NCBI RefSeq assembly: GCF_009720625.1
Contig: NZ_CP046266.1
Coordinates: 441,501 to 505,500 of the forward strand
DNA: 64,000 bases
Direction: 5' to 3'
Origin: Metabacillus sediminilitoris
GTDB taxonomy: Bacteria > Bacillota > Bacilli > Bacillales > Bacillaceae
Positions 25,499-34,172 of the stretch are shown piece by piece. Under the pieces are notes generated by a model that ran no database searches, was not told the origin of the DNA, and worked only from the letters and a program-made list of their open reading frames with translations. The number at the start of each line of letters is the position of its first letter. Positions within the stretch are counted from its first letter, which is position 1. Both the position numbers and the translations under genes were made by a program.

Positions 25499-26299
25499 AT
25501 GAAAAAATGCGCCATAGCTATAAGTGTACTTTGTTTATTTTTCCTATCTATTCATACTGTTCATGCGCAATCAAATAAACCAATTCATTGGGGTTTTAAA
25601 AGAAGTCAAAATCATGAACCACCGTCTGCTGGAGCTGAATTAGATGAACTTATCGGAAAATATAGGTCGTTTTATTTAGGAGATCCTTCAAAAAAAGAAA
25701 TCTACTTAACATTTGATAATGGCTATGAAAATGGCTATACTCCAAAAGTTCTGGATGTACTGAAAAAACATAAGGTTCCAGCTACATTTTTTGTTACAGG
25801 CCATTATTTAGAAAAAGAACCTGATCTCGTTAAACGCATGGTCAAGGAAGGGCATATTGTAGGAAACCATTCTTGGTACCATCCAGATTTAACAACGCAA
25901 AGTGACGAAAAGCTAAAAGAAGAATTGGAGTCCGTACGTTTGAAGGTGGAAGAACTAACTGGTCAAAAAGGAATGAGTTATCTCAGGCCTCCAAGAGGAA
26001 TTTTTAGTGAGCGTGTTTTAGCAAAATCAAAAGAGCTCGGCTATACAACCGTATTTTGGTCTCTGGCGTTTATTGATTGGAAAGTTGATGCACAAAGGGG
26101 CTGGAAGTATTCCTACGATAATATTATGAGACAAATTCATCCAGGGTCTATTCTTCTTCTGCATACTGTCTCAAAAGATAACGCAGAAGCACTTGATCAA
26201 GCGATAACAGATCTAGAAAAGCAAGGCTATATATTTAGAAGCTTAGACGATTTAATGATAAATAAAATGATCGACAATCCTGCTCTCATTTCCCTTTGA
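25499..26299 (+). CDS. pdaA: Polysaccharide deacetylase PdaA (spore cortex)
   Basis: A 266-residue exported NodB-domain enzyme that removes acetyl groups from muramic acid residues on the path to muramic delta-lactam in the spore cortex, needed for germination. It has a signal peptide (residues 1-23, ending VHA), then WGFKRSQNHEPPSAGAELDE, typical of PdaA. Motif 1 has D73 (TFDNGYENGY), where DN replaces the usual DD as in known PdaA. The zinc histidines are H124 and H128 (HSWYHPD), and RPPRG holds motif 3. Position next to the glycosylase and rlmCD genes agrees with B. subtilis. Confidence 0.93.
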   Translation: MKKCAIAISVLCLFFLSIHTVHAQSNKPIHWGFKRSQNHEPPSAGAELDELIGKYRSFYLGDPSKKEIYLTFDNGYENGYTPKVLDVLKKHKVPATFFVTGHYLEKEPDLVKRMVKEGHIVGNHSWYHPDLTTQSDEKLKEELESVRLKVEELTGQKGMSYLRPPRGIFSERVLAKSKELGYTTVFWSLAFIDWKVDAQRGWKYSYDNIMRQIHPGSILLLHTVSKDNAEALDQAITDLEKQGYIFRSLDDLMINKMIDNPALISL

Positions 26300-26318
26300 T
26301 CTTTTTCAAAGGGTTTTT
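26292..26318 (+). terminator. Terminator overlapping the pdaA stop
   Basis: CCCTTTGA/TCAAAGGG (26292-26299, 26306-26313) followed by TTTTT; the stop codon lies in the left arm. Confidence 0.85.
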
Positions 26319-26392
26319 AAAATTGCTCTTAAAACTAGCGTTATGTAAAATGCTATAATAGGCAATAAAAGAAGTAAAGGACGCTGAAGGGA

Positions 26393-27259
26393 ATGTGGAA
26401 GGAAATTATCGCAACGGCAGGCCCATATCATTTTGATCGAGTGTTAGATCGTTTATCTATAGATCCTGTGAATTTTCTTCATCTGGAAGAAAAATTTGTA
26501 AAAGTCCCATTAGTTATCGAAGAAATGCCCTATGTTATTAGAGTGAAAGCTGTCGGTTCAACTGCAGATCCTCTCTTTGAAGTGAGTGGAAATGATGAAA
26601 AAGTAAAAGAACAAGCAATAAAGGAAGTAAAAAGAATCTTCCAATTTGATTTTCCCTTACAAACACTTAGCTTACATTTTGAAAAGACAAATATAGCAGA
26701 AATCTTCCAACAACATGCCGGAACTCCACTTGTGTTAGAATTTGATCTTTATCGATGTTTGATAAAATGCATTATTCATCAGCAGCTAAACCTTGCATTT
26801 GCACACACATTAACAGAGCGGTTTGTGACAAACTTTGGTTATCAAGTTGAAGATGTGTGGTTTTACCCTAAACCTGAAACAGTGGCCGCTCTTAAGTATG
26901 ATGACTTAAGAGCATTGCAATTCAGTGGGAGAAAAGCAGAGTATGTTATCGATACATCACGTTTAATTGCTGAAGGTACGTTGAATTTAGCAGAATTGAA
27001 GATGATGTCTGATGAGGAAATCATGAAAAAACTAATAAAAGTACGCGGAATTGGTCCATGGACAGTTCAAAATCTCTTATTAGCAGGACTTGGCCGCCCT
27101 AATCTATTTCCAAAAGCCGATATTGGTGTACAAAAAGCCATTCAAAAGCATTTCAAACTTGAGAAAAAACCTACAAGTGAGGAAATGGATGAATATAGCC
27201 TGCAATGGGCGCCATATTTAAGCTACGCAACATTGTATTTTTGGCGAAGCATTGAGTAG
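26393..27259 (+). CDS. yfjP: DNA-3-methyladenine glycosylase, HhH-GPD (YfjP type)
   Basis: A 288-residue base-excision repair enzyme of the AlkA type that removes alkylated purines. The helix-hairpin-helix is LIKVRGIGPWTVQNLLLAGL (about residues 215-234) and the catalytic aspartate follows in FPKADIGVQKA (about residue 243). The N-terminal region (about 1-110) resembles the TBP-like domain of AlkA. It starts the yfjP-rlmCD pair, 18 bp ahead of rlmCD; GGAAGG-like purines lie before the ATG. Confidence 0.88.
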   Translation: MWKEIIATAGPYHFDRVLDRLSIDPVNFLHLEEKFVKVPLVIEEMPYVIRVKAVGSTADPLFEVSGNDEKVKEQAIKEVKRIFQFDFPLQTLSLHFEKTNIAEIFQQHAGTPLVLEFDLYRCLIKCIIHQQLNLAFAHTLTERFVTNFGYQVEDVWFYPKPETVAALKYDDLRALQFSGRKAEYVIDTSRLIAEGTLNLAELKMMSDEEIMKKLIKVRGIGPWTVQNLLLAGLGRPNLFPKADIGVQKAIQKHFKLEKKPTSEEMDEYSLQWAPYLSYATLYFWRSIE

Positions 27260-27277
27260 AAACGGAGCGTTTAAAAG

Positions 27278-28669
27278 ATGAGGGAAAAAAGTAATAATCA
27301 TTCAATAAAAATATCACAAGGGCAAACCTTTCCATTAACAATTAAACGGCTAGGCATTAATGGAGAAGGTGTAGGCCATTATAAAAGGCAGGTTGTATTT
27401 GTTCCTGGGGCTCTGCCTGGTGAAGAAATTGTCGTTGAGGCAACTAAGATTCATCCAAAATACGCAGAGGGAAAGGTAAAAAAGATTCGCAAGCAATCAC
27501 CTTTTCGTGTTAAACCGCCTTGTCCTATTTATGAGGAATGCGGTGGCTGTCAGCTTCAGCATTTAGCATATGAACAGCAATTAAAGGAAAAACGGGATAT
27601 TGTCATTCAGGCAATGGAACGCCATACAAAGTTGCATGTAAACAAACTTGATATTCGCTCAACGATCGGAATGGAAGATCCGTGGAATTATCGAAATAAA
27701 AGCCAATTCCAAGTAGGTCAGCTTAAAAACGGAAAAGTCATTGCCGGTTTATATGGTCAAGATTCCCACCGTTTAGTCCCGATTCAAAACTGTATGGTTC
27801 AGCATCCATTAACGAATAAAGTGTCAGAAGAAGTCAAACAAATCCTTGAAGACTTTCAAGTCCCAATCTACGATGAACGCAAACGAAAAGGAATTGTGAG
27901 AACGATTGTAACGCGAGCAGGCTTCCGATCAGGTGAAGTCCAAGTTGTCTTAATTACCACACAAAAAGAAGTACCAAGAAAAAAACTAATTATGGCTGAA
28001 ATTCAAAAGCGATTACCAGAGGTTAAATCACTAGTTCAAAATATAAATGGCAATAAAACCTCGCTTATCTTTGGTGAAAAAACGCTTCATTTAAGCGGTG
28101 AAGAAGTGATTCAAGAAACATTGGGAGACCTGAGTTTTGAACTATCAGCCCGTGCGTTCTTTCAACTAAATCCAGTCCAAACCGTGAAGTTGTACGATGA
28201 AGTGAAAAAAGCAGCAGGTCTTACAGGTCAAGAAAAGATTGCAGATGCATATTGTGGTGTAGGAACAATTGGCATGTGGCTGGCAAGCGGTGCTAGTGAA
28301 GTCCGCGGTATGGACACCATTGAAGCAGCTATTATTGATGCCCAGGAAAATGCAAAGAGGCACGGCATCGATAATGCAACCTATGTAACAGGAACAGCTG
28401 AGCACTGGCTTCCGAAGTGGGTTGAAGAAGGCTGGAAACCGGATGTGGTCGTGGTAGATCCTCCGCGAACTGGCTGTGATCAAAAGTTTCTTGATGCGAT
28501 TAAAAAAGTAAAACCGAAGAAGTTTGTATATGTATCTTGTAATCCTTCAACATTAGCCAAGGATATTGAATATTTAGCAAAGGATTACAAGGTTGAGTAT
28601 ATTCAGCCGGTGGATATGTTCCCGCATACGGCGCATGTGGAGTGTGTTGCTCAATTAACGTTGATATAA
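27278..28669 (+). CDS. rlmCD: 23S rRNA (uracil-5-)-methyltransferase RlmCD
   Basis: A 463-residue enzyme that methylates uracils of 23S rRNA (U747 and U1939 in B. subtilis, where one enzyme does both). It has an N-terminal TRAM domain (about residues 12-70), iron-sulfur cysteines in [15 protein letters not shown], the SAM site ([15 protein letters not shown]), the catalytic cysteine in [12 protein letters not shown], and the final acid in the HVECV context. Equivalent to B. subtilis YfjO, same neighbours. Confidence 0.93.
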   Translation: MREKSNNHSIKISQGQTFPLTIKRLGINGEGVGHYKRQVVFVPGALPGEEIVVEATKIHPKYAEGKVKKIRKQSPFRVKPPCPIYEECGGCQLQHLAYEQQLKEKRDIVIQAMERHTKLHVNKLDIRSTIGMEDPWNYRNKSQFQVGQLKNGKVIAGLYGQDSHRLVPIQNCMVQHPLTNKVSEEVKQILEDFQVPIYDERKRKGIVRTIVTRAGFRSGEVQVVLITTQKEVPRKKLIMAEIQKRLPEVKSLVQNINGNKTSLIFGEKTLHLSGEEVIQETLGDLSFELSARAFFQLNPVQTVKLYDEVKKAAGLTGQEKIADAYCGVGTIGMWLASGASEVRGMDTIEAAIIDAQENAKRHGIDNATYVTGTAEHWLPKWVEEGWKPDVVVVDPPRTGCDQKFLDAIKKVKPKKFVYVSCNPSTLAKDIEYLAKDYKVEYIQPVDMFPHTAHVECVAQLTLI

Positions 28670-28679
28670 CAACATTTTT

Positions 28680-28733
28680 AAGGCAATGGATATGTGAATG
28701 ACCACATTTTGACCACATATTATCCATTGCCTT
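28680..28733 (+). terminator. Hairpin after rlmCD containing TGACCACA repeats
   Basis: AAGGCAATGGATA (28680-28692) pairs with TATCCATTGCCTT (28721-28733), then TTTT. The loop contains TGACCACA twice, 11 bp apart (28699 and 28710), a pattern seen again at 33836-33855 on the other side of the copper cluster. Confidence 0.75.
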
Positions 28734-28885
28734 TTAAAATTGCTTCTCCGAATTTTCGTGCCGTTTCTTGTTGCATAGGTTATTTAAGTATAAATTACAC
28801 TAAATACATATTAGGCAAAGCAATAAAAATATAATTTTATCATGTCAAATCCCCATTTATAAATTTTTTAATAAAAACACTTTAC

Positions 28886-28902
28886 ATACCTTAGGGGGGT
28901 AT
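28886..28902. promoter_or_regulatory. Candidate CsoR operator before csoR
   Basis: ATACC-7-GGTAT with a G-rich centre, the pattern of CsoR boxes, placed between a TTTACA -35-like and a TATTAT -10-like sequence. It should allow autoregulation of the csoR-copZ unit by copper. Confidence 0.65.
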
Positions 28903-28930
28903 AGTATTATTTGGTTAAGGAGGTGAGGCA

Positions 28931-29278
28931 ATGTCGATAACTTCAGAAAGTCATGATAATATTGTTGAAATCGATCAATGCTGCTCATCAGACGGTGGGA
29001 GAAAAAGCCATCACTCAGATAAAGTGAAAAATAATTTAGTAACAAGATTAAATCGAATTGAAGGACAAATTCGAGGAATAAAAGGATTAATTGAAAAAGA
29101 TACGTACTGTGATGATGTTATTACTCAAATAGCTGCTACTCAATCTGCTCTAAATAGTGTCGCCCGAATTTTACTTGAAGGTCATATGAAGACATGTGTT
29201 CTAGAGAAAATTCAAGAAGGAGATACAGAGATTCTTGATGAGGTAATGGTAACCATTCAAAAATTAATTAAAAAATAA
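28931..29278 (+). CDS. csoR: Copper-sensing repressor CsoR
   Basis: A 115-residue all-helical repressor that releases DNA when Cu(I) binds. The three copper ligands are present: C60 (KDTYCDDV), H85 and C89 (LLEGHMKTCV). The DNA-contact stretch TRLNRIEGQIRGIKGLIEK is intact. It has an N-terminal extension of about 30 residues with CC and HH pairs (QCCSSDGGRKSHHSD), longer than the B. subtilis protein, perhaps an extra metal site. AAGGAGGTG lies ahead of the ATG. It is followed 15 bp later by copZ. Confidence 0.93.
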   Translation: MSITSESHDNIVEIDQCCSSDGGRKSHHSDKVKNNLVTRLNRIEGQIRGIKGLIEKDTYCDDVITQIAATQSALNSVARILLEGHMKTCVLEKIQEGDTEILDEVMVTIQKLIKK

Positions 29279-29293
29279 AGGAGACGATCTTAA

Positions 29294-29500
29294 ATGGAAA
29301 TTGTAACTTTGAACGTAAAAGGAATGTCATGCGGCCATTGTATTAACTCAATTGAAGGAAGTGTTGGGGAACTAAACGGAGTTACCAATGTTAAAGTAAA
29401 CTTGGATTCAGGAACAGTTAAAGTGGAATTTAACCCAAATGAAGTAACTCTTGATAAGATCAAAGAAACAATTGACGATCAAGGTTATGATGTTCAATAA
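29294..29500 (+). CDS. copZ: Copper chaperone CopZ
   Basis: A 68-residue heavy-metal-associated domain protein that binds Cu(I) through the cysteine pair in KGMSCGHCINSIEG (C13 and C16) and hands it to the CopA ATPase. Full length for the family. It is in the csoR operon, with AAAGGAG before its ATG. Confidence 0.94.
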   Translation: MEIVTLNVKGMSCGHCINSIEGSVGELNGVTNVKVNLDSGTVKVEFNPNEVTLDKIKETIDDQGYDVQ

Positions 29501-29508
29501 ATTGTAAT

Positions 29509-29541
29509 AAAGAGCGTGCACTAAAAAGCACGATTTCTTTA
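29509..29541 (+). terminator. Hairpin after copZ
   Basis: AAAGA.CGTGC/GCACG..TTCTTT encloses a short loop (29509-29541) with a T-rich right arm; a moderate terminator between copZ and copA. Confidence 0.55.
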
Positions 29542-29552
29542 TAAACCCAAAA

Positions 29553-29572
29553 TACTATACCTGGGTATAGTA
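29553..29572. promoter_or_regulatory. Perfect dyad, candidate CsoR operator before copA
   Basis: TACTATACC and GGTATAGTA are perfect 9-bp arms around two bases. It shares the ATACC/GGTAT core with the box before csoR. A further degenerate box, ATACC-7-AGTAT, lies at 29636-29652 over a TATAGT -10-like sequence nearer to copA. Confidence 0.65.
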
Positions 29573-29590
29573 AAATTATCGTTAAGAAGA

Positions 29591-29625
29591 AAAAAAACGT
29601 GTTGTCCCTTCGGCACGTTTTATTC
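29591..29625 (+). terminator. Terminator-like hairpin in the copA leader
   Basis: AAACGTG/CACGTTT around a 12-base loop, followed by TATT. It lies between the two CsoR-like boxes, so a transcript from the first box could be stopped before copA. Confidence 0.5.
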
Positions 29626-29673
29626 CCATCGAAATATACCCCACTATAGTATGTGGTTAAAGGAGTATAAGGT

Positions 29674-32094
29674 ATGAGTGATAAAAAAGAAACAACACTT
29701 CAAATAGCTGGTATGACATGTGCTGCTTGTGCAGTGAGAATAGAAAAAGGACTCAAAAAAATCGACGGTGTAGAAGATGCCAGTGTAAATTTCGCATTAG
29801 AAAAATCAAAAGTAACATTTGATCCGTCTAAAGCAAATGTAAATCAATTAAAAGAAAAAGTGCAAGCTTTAGGATATAAAGTAGTAAGTGAAAAAGCTGA
29901 GTTTGATATAAGTGGCATGACGTGTGCAGCGTGTGCTAATAAAATTGAAAAGCGTTTAAATAAGTTAAATGGTGTTCAAACCGCGACTGTAAATTTCGCC
30001 TTAGAATCAGCTCTAGTAGAATACAATCCCGATGAAGTGTCGATTACGGATATGAAGGAAGCCATTAAAAAATTGGGCTATCGTTTAGAGCAAAAGCAAG
30101 AAGATAAAAGTGAAAAGGTTGATCATAGACAAAAAGAAATTGAAAAGCAAAAAGGAAAATTTATTTTCTCGGCTATTTTATCCATCCCTTTACTTTGGGC
30201 GATGGTAAGTCATTTTGAATTTACTTCTTTTATTTGGCTTCCTGAGATGTTCATGAATCCTTGGGTTCAACTCGCGCTCGCAACACCGGTTCAATTTTTA
30301 GTCGGTGGTCAATTTTACGTAGGGGCTTATAAAGCATTAAGGAATAAAAGTGCAAACATGGATGTCTTGGTCGCGCTTGGAACGTCTGCAGCGTTTTTCT
30401 ACAGTATCTACTTGAGCATTTTATCAATTGGCTCTGATACCCATATGGTGGAATTATATTTCGAAACAAGTGCAGTATTAATTACTCTTATTATTTTAGG
30501 AAAACTGTTTGAGGCAAAAGCAAAGGGACGTTCATCTGAAGCCATTAAGAAACTTATGGGCCTGCAGGCAAAAACGGCCACAGTTTTAAGAGATGGGCAA
30601 GAATTAAACGTGCCTATCGTAGAAGTAATTGCTGGTGATGTTGTCTATGTGAAGCCTGGTGAAAAGGTGCCTGTAGATGGAGAGATTGTTGAAGGAAGAT
30701 CTGCCCTTGATGAATCAATGATTACAGGTGAAAGTATTCCTGTTGATAAAACAGCGGGAGATACAGTTATAGGATCAACTATTAACAAGAACGGGTTTTT
30801 AAAAGTAAAAGCAACAAAGGTAGGAAAGGAAACTGCCTTAGCGCAAATCATCAAAGTAGTTGAGGAAGCTCAAGGATCAAAGGCACCAATCCAACGTTTA
30901 GCTGATGTGATTTCAGGAATTTTTGTCCCAATTGTCGTTGGGATTGCCATTGTAACATTTCTAATTTGGTATTTTGTTGTAAGTCCCGGAGAGTTTGCAG
31001 TAGCTCTTGAAAAGTTAATTGCTGTATTAGTTATTGCTTGTCCATGTGCTTTAGGCTTAGCTACTCCTACGTCCATTATGGCAGGATCAGGACGCGCTGC
31101 TGAATTTGGAATTTTGTTCAAAGGCGGAGAACATCTTGAAACAACTTATCGATTGGATACCGTGATCCTTGATAAAACGGGGACTGTAACAAATGGAAAA
31201 CCAACACTCACAGATGTGATTCTTGCAAATGGATTTGAAGAAAAGGAATTTTTAAAGTTAGTCGGTACAGCAGAACGAAATTCTGAACATCCGTTAGCGG
31301 AGGCAATTGTTGAAGGCATTAAAGAAAAGGGGATTGACCTAGGAAGTTCTGAACATTTCGAAGCCATTCCTGGCTTTGGAATCGAATCTAAAGTTGAAAG
31401 CAAATCCGTGCTTATCGGTACACGCCGACTTATGGCGAAAAATAATATTGATGTTACGAACATGTTACCTAAGATGGAAACCTTAGAAAAGCAAGGTAAG
31501 ACCGCAATGCTAGTCGCAATTGATAATCAATTAGCTGGAGTGATAGCTGTCGCAGATACAATTAAAGAAACCTCTAAAAAAGCGATTGATAGGCTGAAGA
31601 ATATGGGCCTTGAGGTTGTGATGATAACAGGAGATAACAAGCAGACAGCTCAAGCGATTGCAAATGAAGTCGGAATTGACCATGTTATAGCTGAAGTTCT
31701 GCCAGAAGGAAAGGCAGAGGAAGTGAAAAAGCTCCAAAAAGCTGGAAAGAAAGTGGCGATGGTCGGAGACGGTATTAACGATGCGCCAGCGTTAGCTACT
31801 GCAGATATTGGCATGGCAATTGGCACTGGTACTGATGTAGCAATGGAGGCTGCTGATATCACCTTAATCAGAGGCGAGTTAACTAGCATTGCCGATGCTA
31901 TCTTTATGAGTAAAATGACAATTCGAAATATAAAGCAAAATCTATTTTGGGCCCTTGCTTATAATGCTTTAGGCGTTCCAATTGCAGCACTAGGCTTTCT
32001 AGCACCATGGCTTGCAGGAGTAGCAATGGCATTTAGTTCAGTTTCAGTTGTATTAAATGCACTCAGATTACAACGGATTAAATTAAAGGGATAA
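29674..32094 (+). CDS. copA: Copper-exporting P1B-type ATPase CopA
   Basis: An 806-residue membrane ATPase that pumps Cu(I) out of the cell. Two N-terminal metal-binding domains each have GMTCAAC (C16/C19 and C84/C87). Eight membrane segments follow; the copper site is CPC at 456-458 (VIACPCALGLATP). The phosphorylated aspartate is D500 (DKTGTVTNG), the nucleotide-binding HP motif is SEHPLAEAI, and the hinge GDGINDAPALA is intact. AAAGGAG precedes the ATG. It probably has its own copper-controlled promoter and is followed at 27 bp by the His-rich protein gene. Confidence 0.96.
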   Translation: MSDKKETTLQIAGMTCAACAVRIEKGLKKIDGVEDASVNFALEKSKVTFDPSKANVNQLKEKVQALGYKVVSEKAEFDISGMTCAACANKIEKRLNKLNGVQTATVNFALESALVEYNPDEVSITDMKEAIKKLGYRLEQKQEDKSEKVDHRQKEIEKQKGKFIFSAILSIPLLWAMVSHFEFTSFIWLPEMFMNPWVQLALATPVQFLVGGQFYVGAYKALRNKSANMDVLVALGTSAAFFYSIYLSILSIGSDTHMVELYFETSAVLITLIILGKLFEAKAKGRSSEAIKKLMGLQAKTATVLRDGQELNVPIVEVIAGDVVYVKPGEKVPVDGEIVEGRSALDESMITGESIPVDKTAGDTVIGSTINKNGFLKVKATKVGKETALAQIIKVVEEAQGSKAPIQRLADVISGIFVPIVVGIAIVTFLIWYFVVSPGEFAVALEKLIAVLVIACPCALGLATPTSIMAGSGRAAEFGILFKGGEHLETTYRLDTVILDKTGTVTNGKPTLTDVILANGFEEKEFLKLVGTAERNSEHPLAEAIVEGIKEKGIDLGSSEHFEAIPGFGIESKVESKSVLIGTRRLMAKNNIDVTNMLPKMETLEKQGKTAMLVAIDNQLAGVIAVADTIKETSKKAIDRLKNMGLEVVMITGDNKQTAQAIANEVGIDHVIAEVLPEGKAEEVKKLQKAGKKVAMVGDGINDAPALATADIGMAIGTGTDVAMEAADITLIRGELTSIADAIFMSKMTIRNIKQNLFWALAYNALGVPIAALGFLAPWLAGVAMAFSSVSVVLNALRLQRIKLKG

Positions 32095-32121
32095 TCGATC
32101 AAAAAACAGAGGAGTGTTTTT

Positions 32122-32991
32122 ATGAAACAAAAAAGCATTTTAACCTGGGCGATTTCAGCCATTGTTTATCTTGGGATAGTAATTGGGGGATACACCGTAT
32201 ATGCAAGCTTGGACAATGATGACGATCACGGTTATACCCATGAGTCAGCAAATGATAACGAGGAAAAGTCTCTTAATGAGCAAGCACATAACGATAATCA
32301 TACCGGACAAAAAAGTGTTGGTAATGGGCATTCAGCTCATAATGCTCAAACAGAAAGTGAAGTAATCACAACTGTAAAATATGAAGATGGTAGTATCATT
32401 GCTATAGATGTGAAGGATCAAGACCAAAATTCACCGGAATTAGAAATATCACATGAAAAGATTATGCATTTAATTATTGTAAGTACTGACCTAGAAGATT
32501 ATTATCATTTACATCCTGAGGAAAATGGAAATGGCGTATATACTTTAAAATTCGAACTGCATGAAAACTCTTATAAAGCGTTTGTTGATATTAAACCAAA
32601 AAACCTTGCCTACCAGGTTAGTCCAATTGAGCTGCATGTGGGGGAAGGTCATATTGAACATGATAATTATTCACTAAAGGTTGATACTACCCTAACAAAA
32701 ACAATCAATGAAAAGACCGTTGAATTACTAACTACAGAGCTAGGAGTAAATAAAGATGTTACGTTAAATTTTGATACAAAAGGGATTACACCAGAGCCTT
32801 ATCTGGGAGCTTTAGGTCATGTTGTTATTTTGGATGAAAAGGGTGACAATTTTGTTCATGTGCACCCTGCCTCAGAAGAAAAGACATCATTTGAAACGAA
32901 ATTTGATAAACCTGGGATCTACAAAGTGTGGGGAGAATTTAAATTTGAAGGTAAGGTTCATGCCTATCCATTTGTAATAGAAGTTAAATAA
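32122..32991 (+). CDS. Exported His-rich protein of the copper cluster
   Basis: A 289-residue protein with one N-terminal membrane or signal segment (about residues 8-28), then a histidine/aspartate/asparagine-rich stretch (about 32-75, with HGYTH, NDNHTG and GNGHSAHN) and two beta-rich domains. HLHPEENG and FVHVHPASEE are paired histidine motifs like those of YtkA/FixH-like and copper-resistance proteins. It probably binds copper outside the membrane; direct evidence is only composition and context. It lies 27 bp after copA with AGAGGAG ahead of the ATG. Confidence 0.8.
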   Translation: MKQKSILTWAISAIVYLGIVIGGYTVYASLDNDDDHGYTHESANDNEEKSLNEQAHNDNHTGQKSVGNGHSAHNAQTESEVITTVKYEDGSIIAIDVKDQDQNSPELEISHEKIMHLIIVSTDLEDYYHLHPEENGNGVYTLKFELHENSYKAFVDIKPKNLAYQVSPIELHVGEGHIEHDNYSLKVDTTLTKTINEKTVELLTTELGVNKDVTLNFDTKGITPEPYLGALGHVVILDEKGDNFVHVHPASEEKTSFETKFDKPGIYKVWGEFKFEGKVHAYPFVIEVK

Positions 32992-33015
32992 AAAGGGAAA
33001 TAAAGGGGAGTTTTT

Positions 33016-33345
33016 ATGAATTTAGATGGGGTTAGCAAACATCTATTAATTTGCAATGGGAAAACATGTACGAAAAATGGAGCAGAAGAAGTAACAGAGA
33101 CTATAAGGGGAGAATTGAAAAACTTAGAGCTGCAAAAGGAGATTCACACAACAAAAACATTATGTAATGGCCAATGCAAGTATGGTCCAATTGTTGTTTT
33201 ATACCCACAAGGGACATGGTATAGGGAAATGAATAAAGAAAAAAGTGAAGAACTTGTTCAACAATTGAAAGAAGAAGGAAGTGTTTATTTAGGCTCTGAA
33301 CTTTACTATCATGATGGGAAAACATTTAAGAATCATGAAGGTTAA
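33016..33345 (+). CDS. Thioredoxin-like [2Fe-2S] ferredoxin
   Basis: A 109-residue cytoplasmic protein with the ligand pattern of thioredoxin-like [2Fe-2S] ferredoxins: C13-x4-C18 (LICNGKTCTK) and C50-x3-C54 (TLCNGQCKYGP). Such domains occur in NADH dehydrogenase subunits and, as small stand-alone proteins, near cobalamin or metal genes. It is the last gene of the copper cluster, 24 bp after the His-rich protein gene, with AAAGGGGAG before the ATG. Electron transfer or a role as a copper-sensitive cluster protein is inference. Confidence 0.82.
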   Translation: MNLDGVSKHLLICNGKTCTKNGAEEVTETIRGELKNLELQKEIHTTKTLCNGQCKYGPIVVLYPQGTWYREMNKEKSEELVQQLKEEGSVYLGSELYYHDGKTFKNHEG

Positions 33346-33379
33346 TTGTAATTTGGTATAGTAGGCATAAAGATTATGA

Positions 33380-33690
33380 ACCGTTTTTGCGCCAGTATCT
33401 GTCTTAACTCCTAAGAAAATCCATGATTTACTATCAAGTAGTTATCCTGTAGTAGAAAGTTATATGAACTTGGTTAAAAGAAAAAATGCACAGCATTATT
33501 GTACTCATTGTAATTCAAATCAAGGCAACTACTATCTTTTCAAGAAGTGGACTCTCCTTTTTCCTTTATGGATCCTAGAGCATTAGAAGATATTAAATTA
33601 TATAAAGTTAATGTACCTGTTAAGAGTTCTTCTACTCCGTCGTATACATCATTAAAAATAAACGAACTTTCATACGAAATGGAACTATGA
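33380..33690 (+). pseudogene. Gene remnant in two frames
   Basis: One frame is open from 33380 to 33586 (VFAPVSVLTPKKIHDLL, then a CTHCNSNQGNYYLFKKW zinc-ribbon-like piece) but has no good start. Another runs from ATG 33568 to 33690 (MDPRALEDIKLYKVNVPVK). Both look protein-like and neither has a ribosome binding site. Together they suggest a decayed gene; the family is not recognised. Confidence 0.4.
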
Positions 33691-33798
33691 AACAATCCTT
33701 TAACTAATTTTTTATAAAATTTTAAAAGTAAGTTCCAATTCTATAAGTTTTATTTTTTTCTGTGGTAAGAGGTTGAAAAAATCTTATTCTATTAAAAA

Positions 33799-33816
33799 AA
33801 GCCCTAAAATTAGGGC
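33799..33816 (-). terminator. Leftward terminator-like dyad
   Basis: AGCCCTAA/TTAGGGCT with a run of T on the leftward side only. No leftward gene precedes it, so its role is unclear. Confidence 0.5.
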
Positions 33817-33835
33817 TGAATAAGGTGATAACAAA

Positions 33836-33855
33836 TTGACCACATAATGACCACA
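33836..33855. repeat. Paired TGACCACA direct repeat
   Basis: TGACCACA occurs twice, 11 bp apart, as in the loop at 28699-28717. The two pairs bracket the copper cluster. The rest of the gap 33346-34230 holds the gene remnant, a leftward dyad and the structured element at 33962. Confidence 0.6.
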
Positions 33856-33961
33856 CACTTAAGTTTTTTCAGTGTATCAAAGTATTCTATAAGTGAATAT
33901 GTATTACAATTTATGCACTTAAAACAATTATATAATGTTTAATTCATTATGGTTTACGGTG

Positions 33962-34056
33962 CATGTCGAATGCTGTTCACTACTTGTAAGAAATGAATAA
34001 AAAAATGATACAGTAAGGGAAAGATCTTATCGATTAAATCGATAAGGTCTTTTTTA
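33962..34056 (+). ncRNA. Structured element A, possible small RNA with terminator
   Basis: A 60-bp block beginning CATGTCGAATGCTGTTCACT is about 85% identical over its first 39 positions to element B at 41824, then continues with CAGTAAGGGAAAG and a strong terminator (GATCTTATCGAT pairs with ATCGATAAGGTC, then six T). The same order of conserved block plus unrelated terminator at both sites suggests a transcribed unit, either a small RNA or an attenuated leader. A TATAAT at 33931 could be its -10. It lies 175 bp before the symporter operon. Confidence 0.45.
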
Positions 34057-34172
34057 GAGTTACCGTAAAAAACTGAAGTTAACTGTAAGTTTTTTACTTT
34101 TTTGTAATCTGATTTTTTCATTATTTTCTCCATTTTAATACAATACCCTTGTTTTACTATCTATTAATTGAT

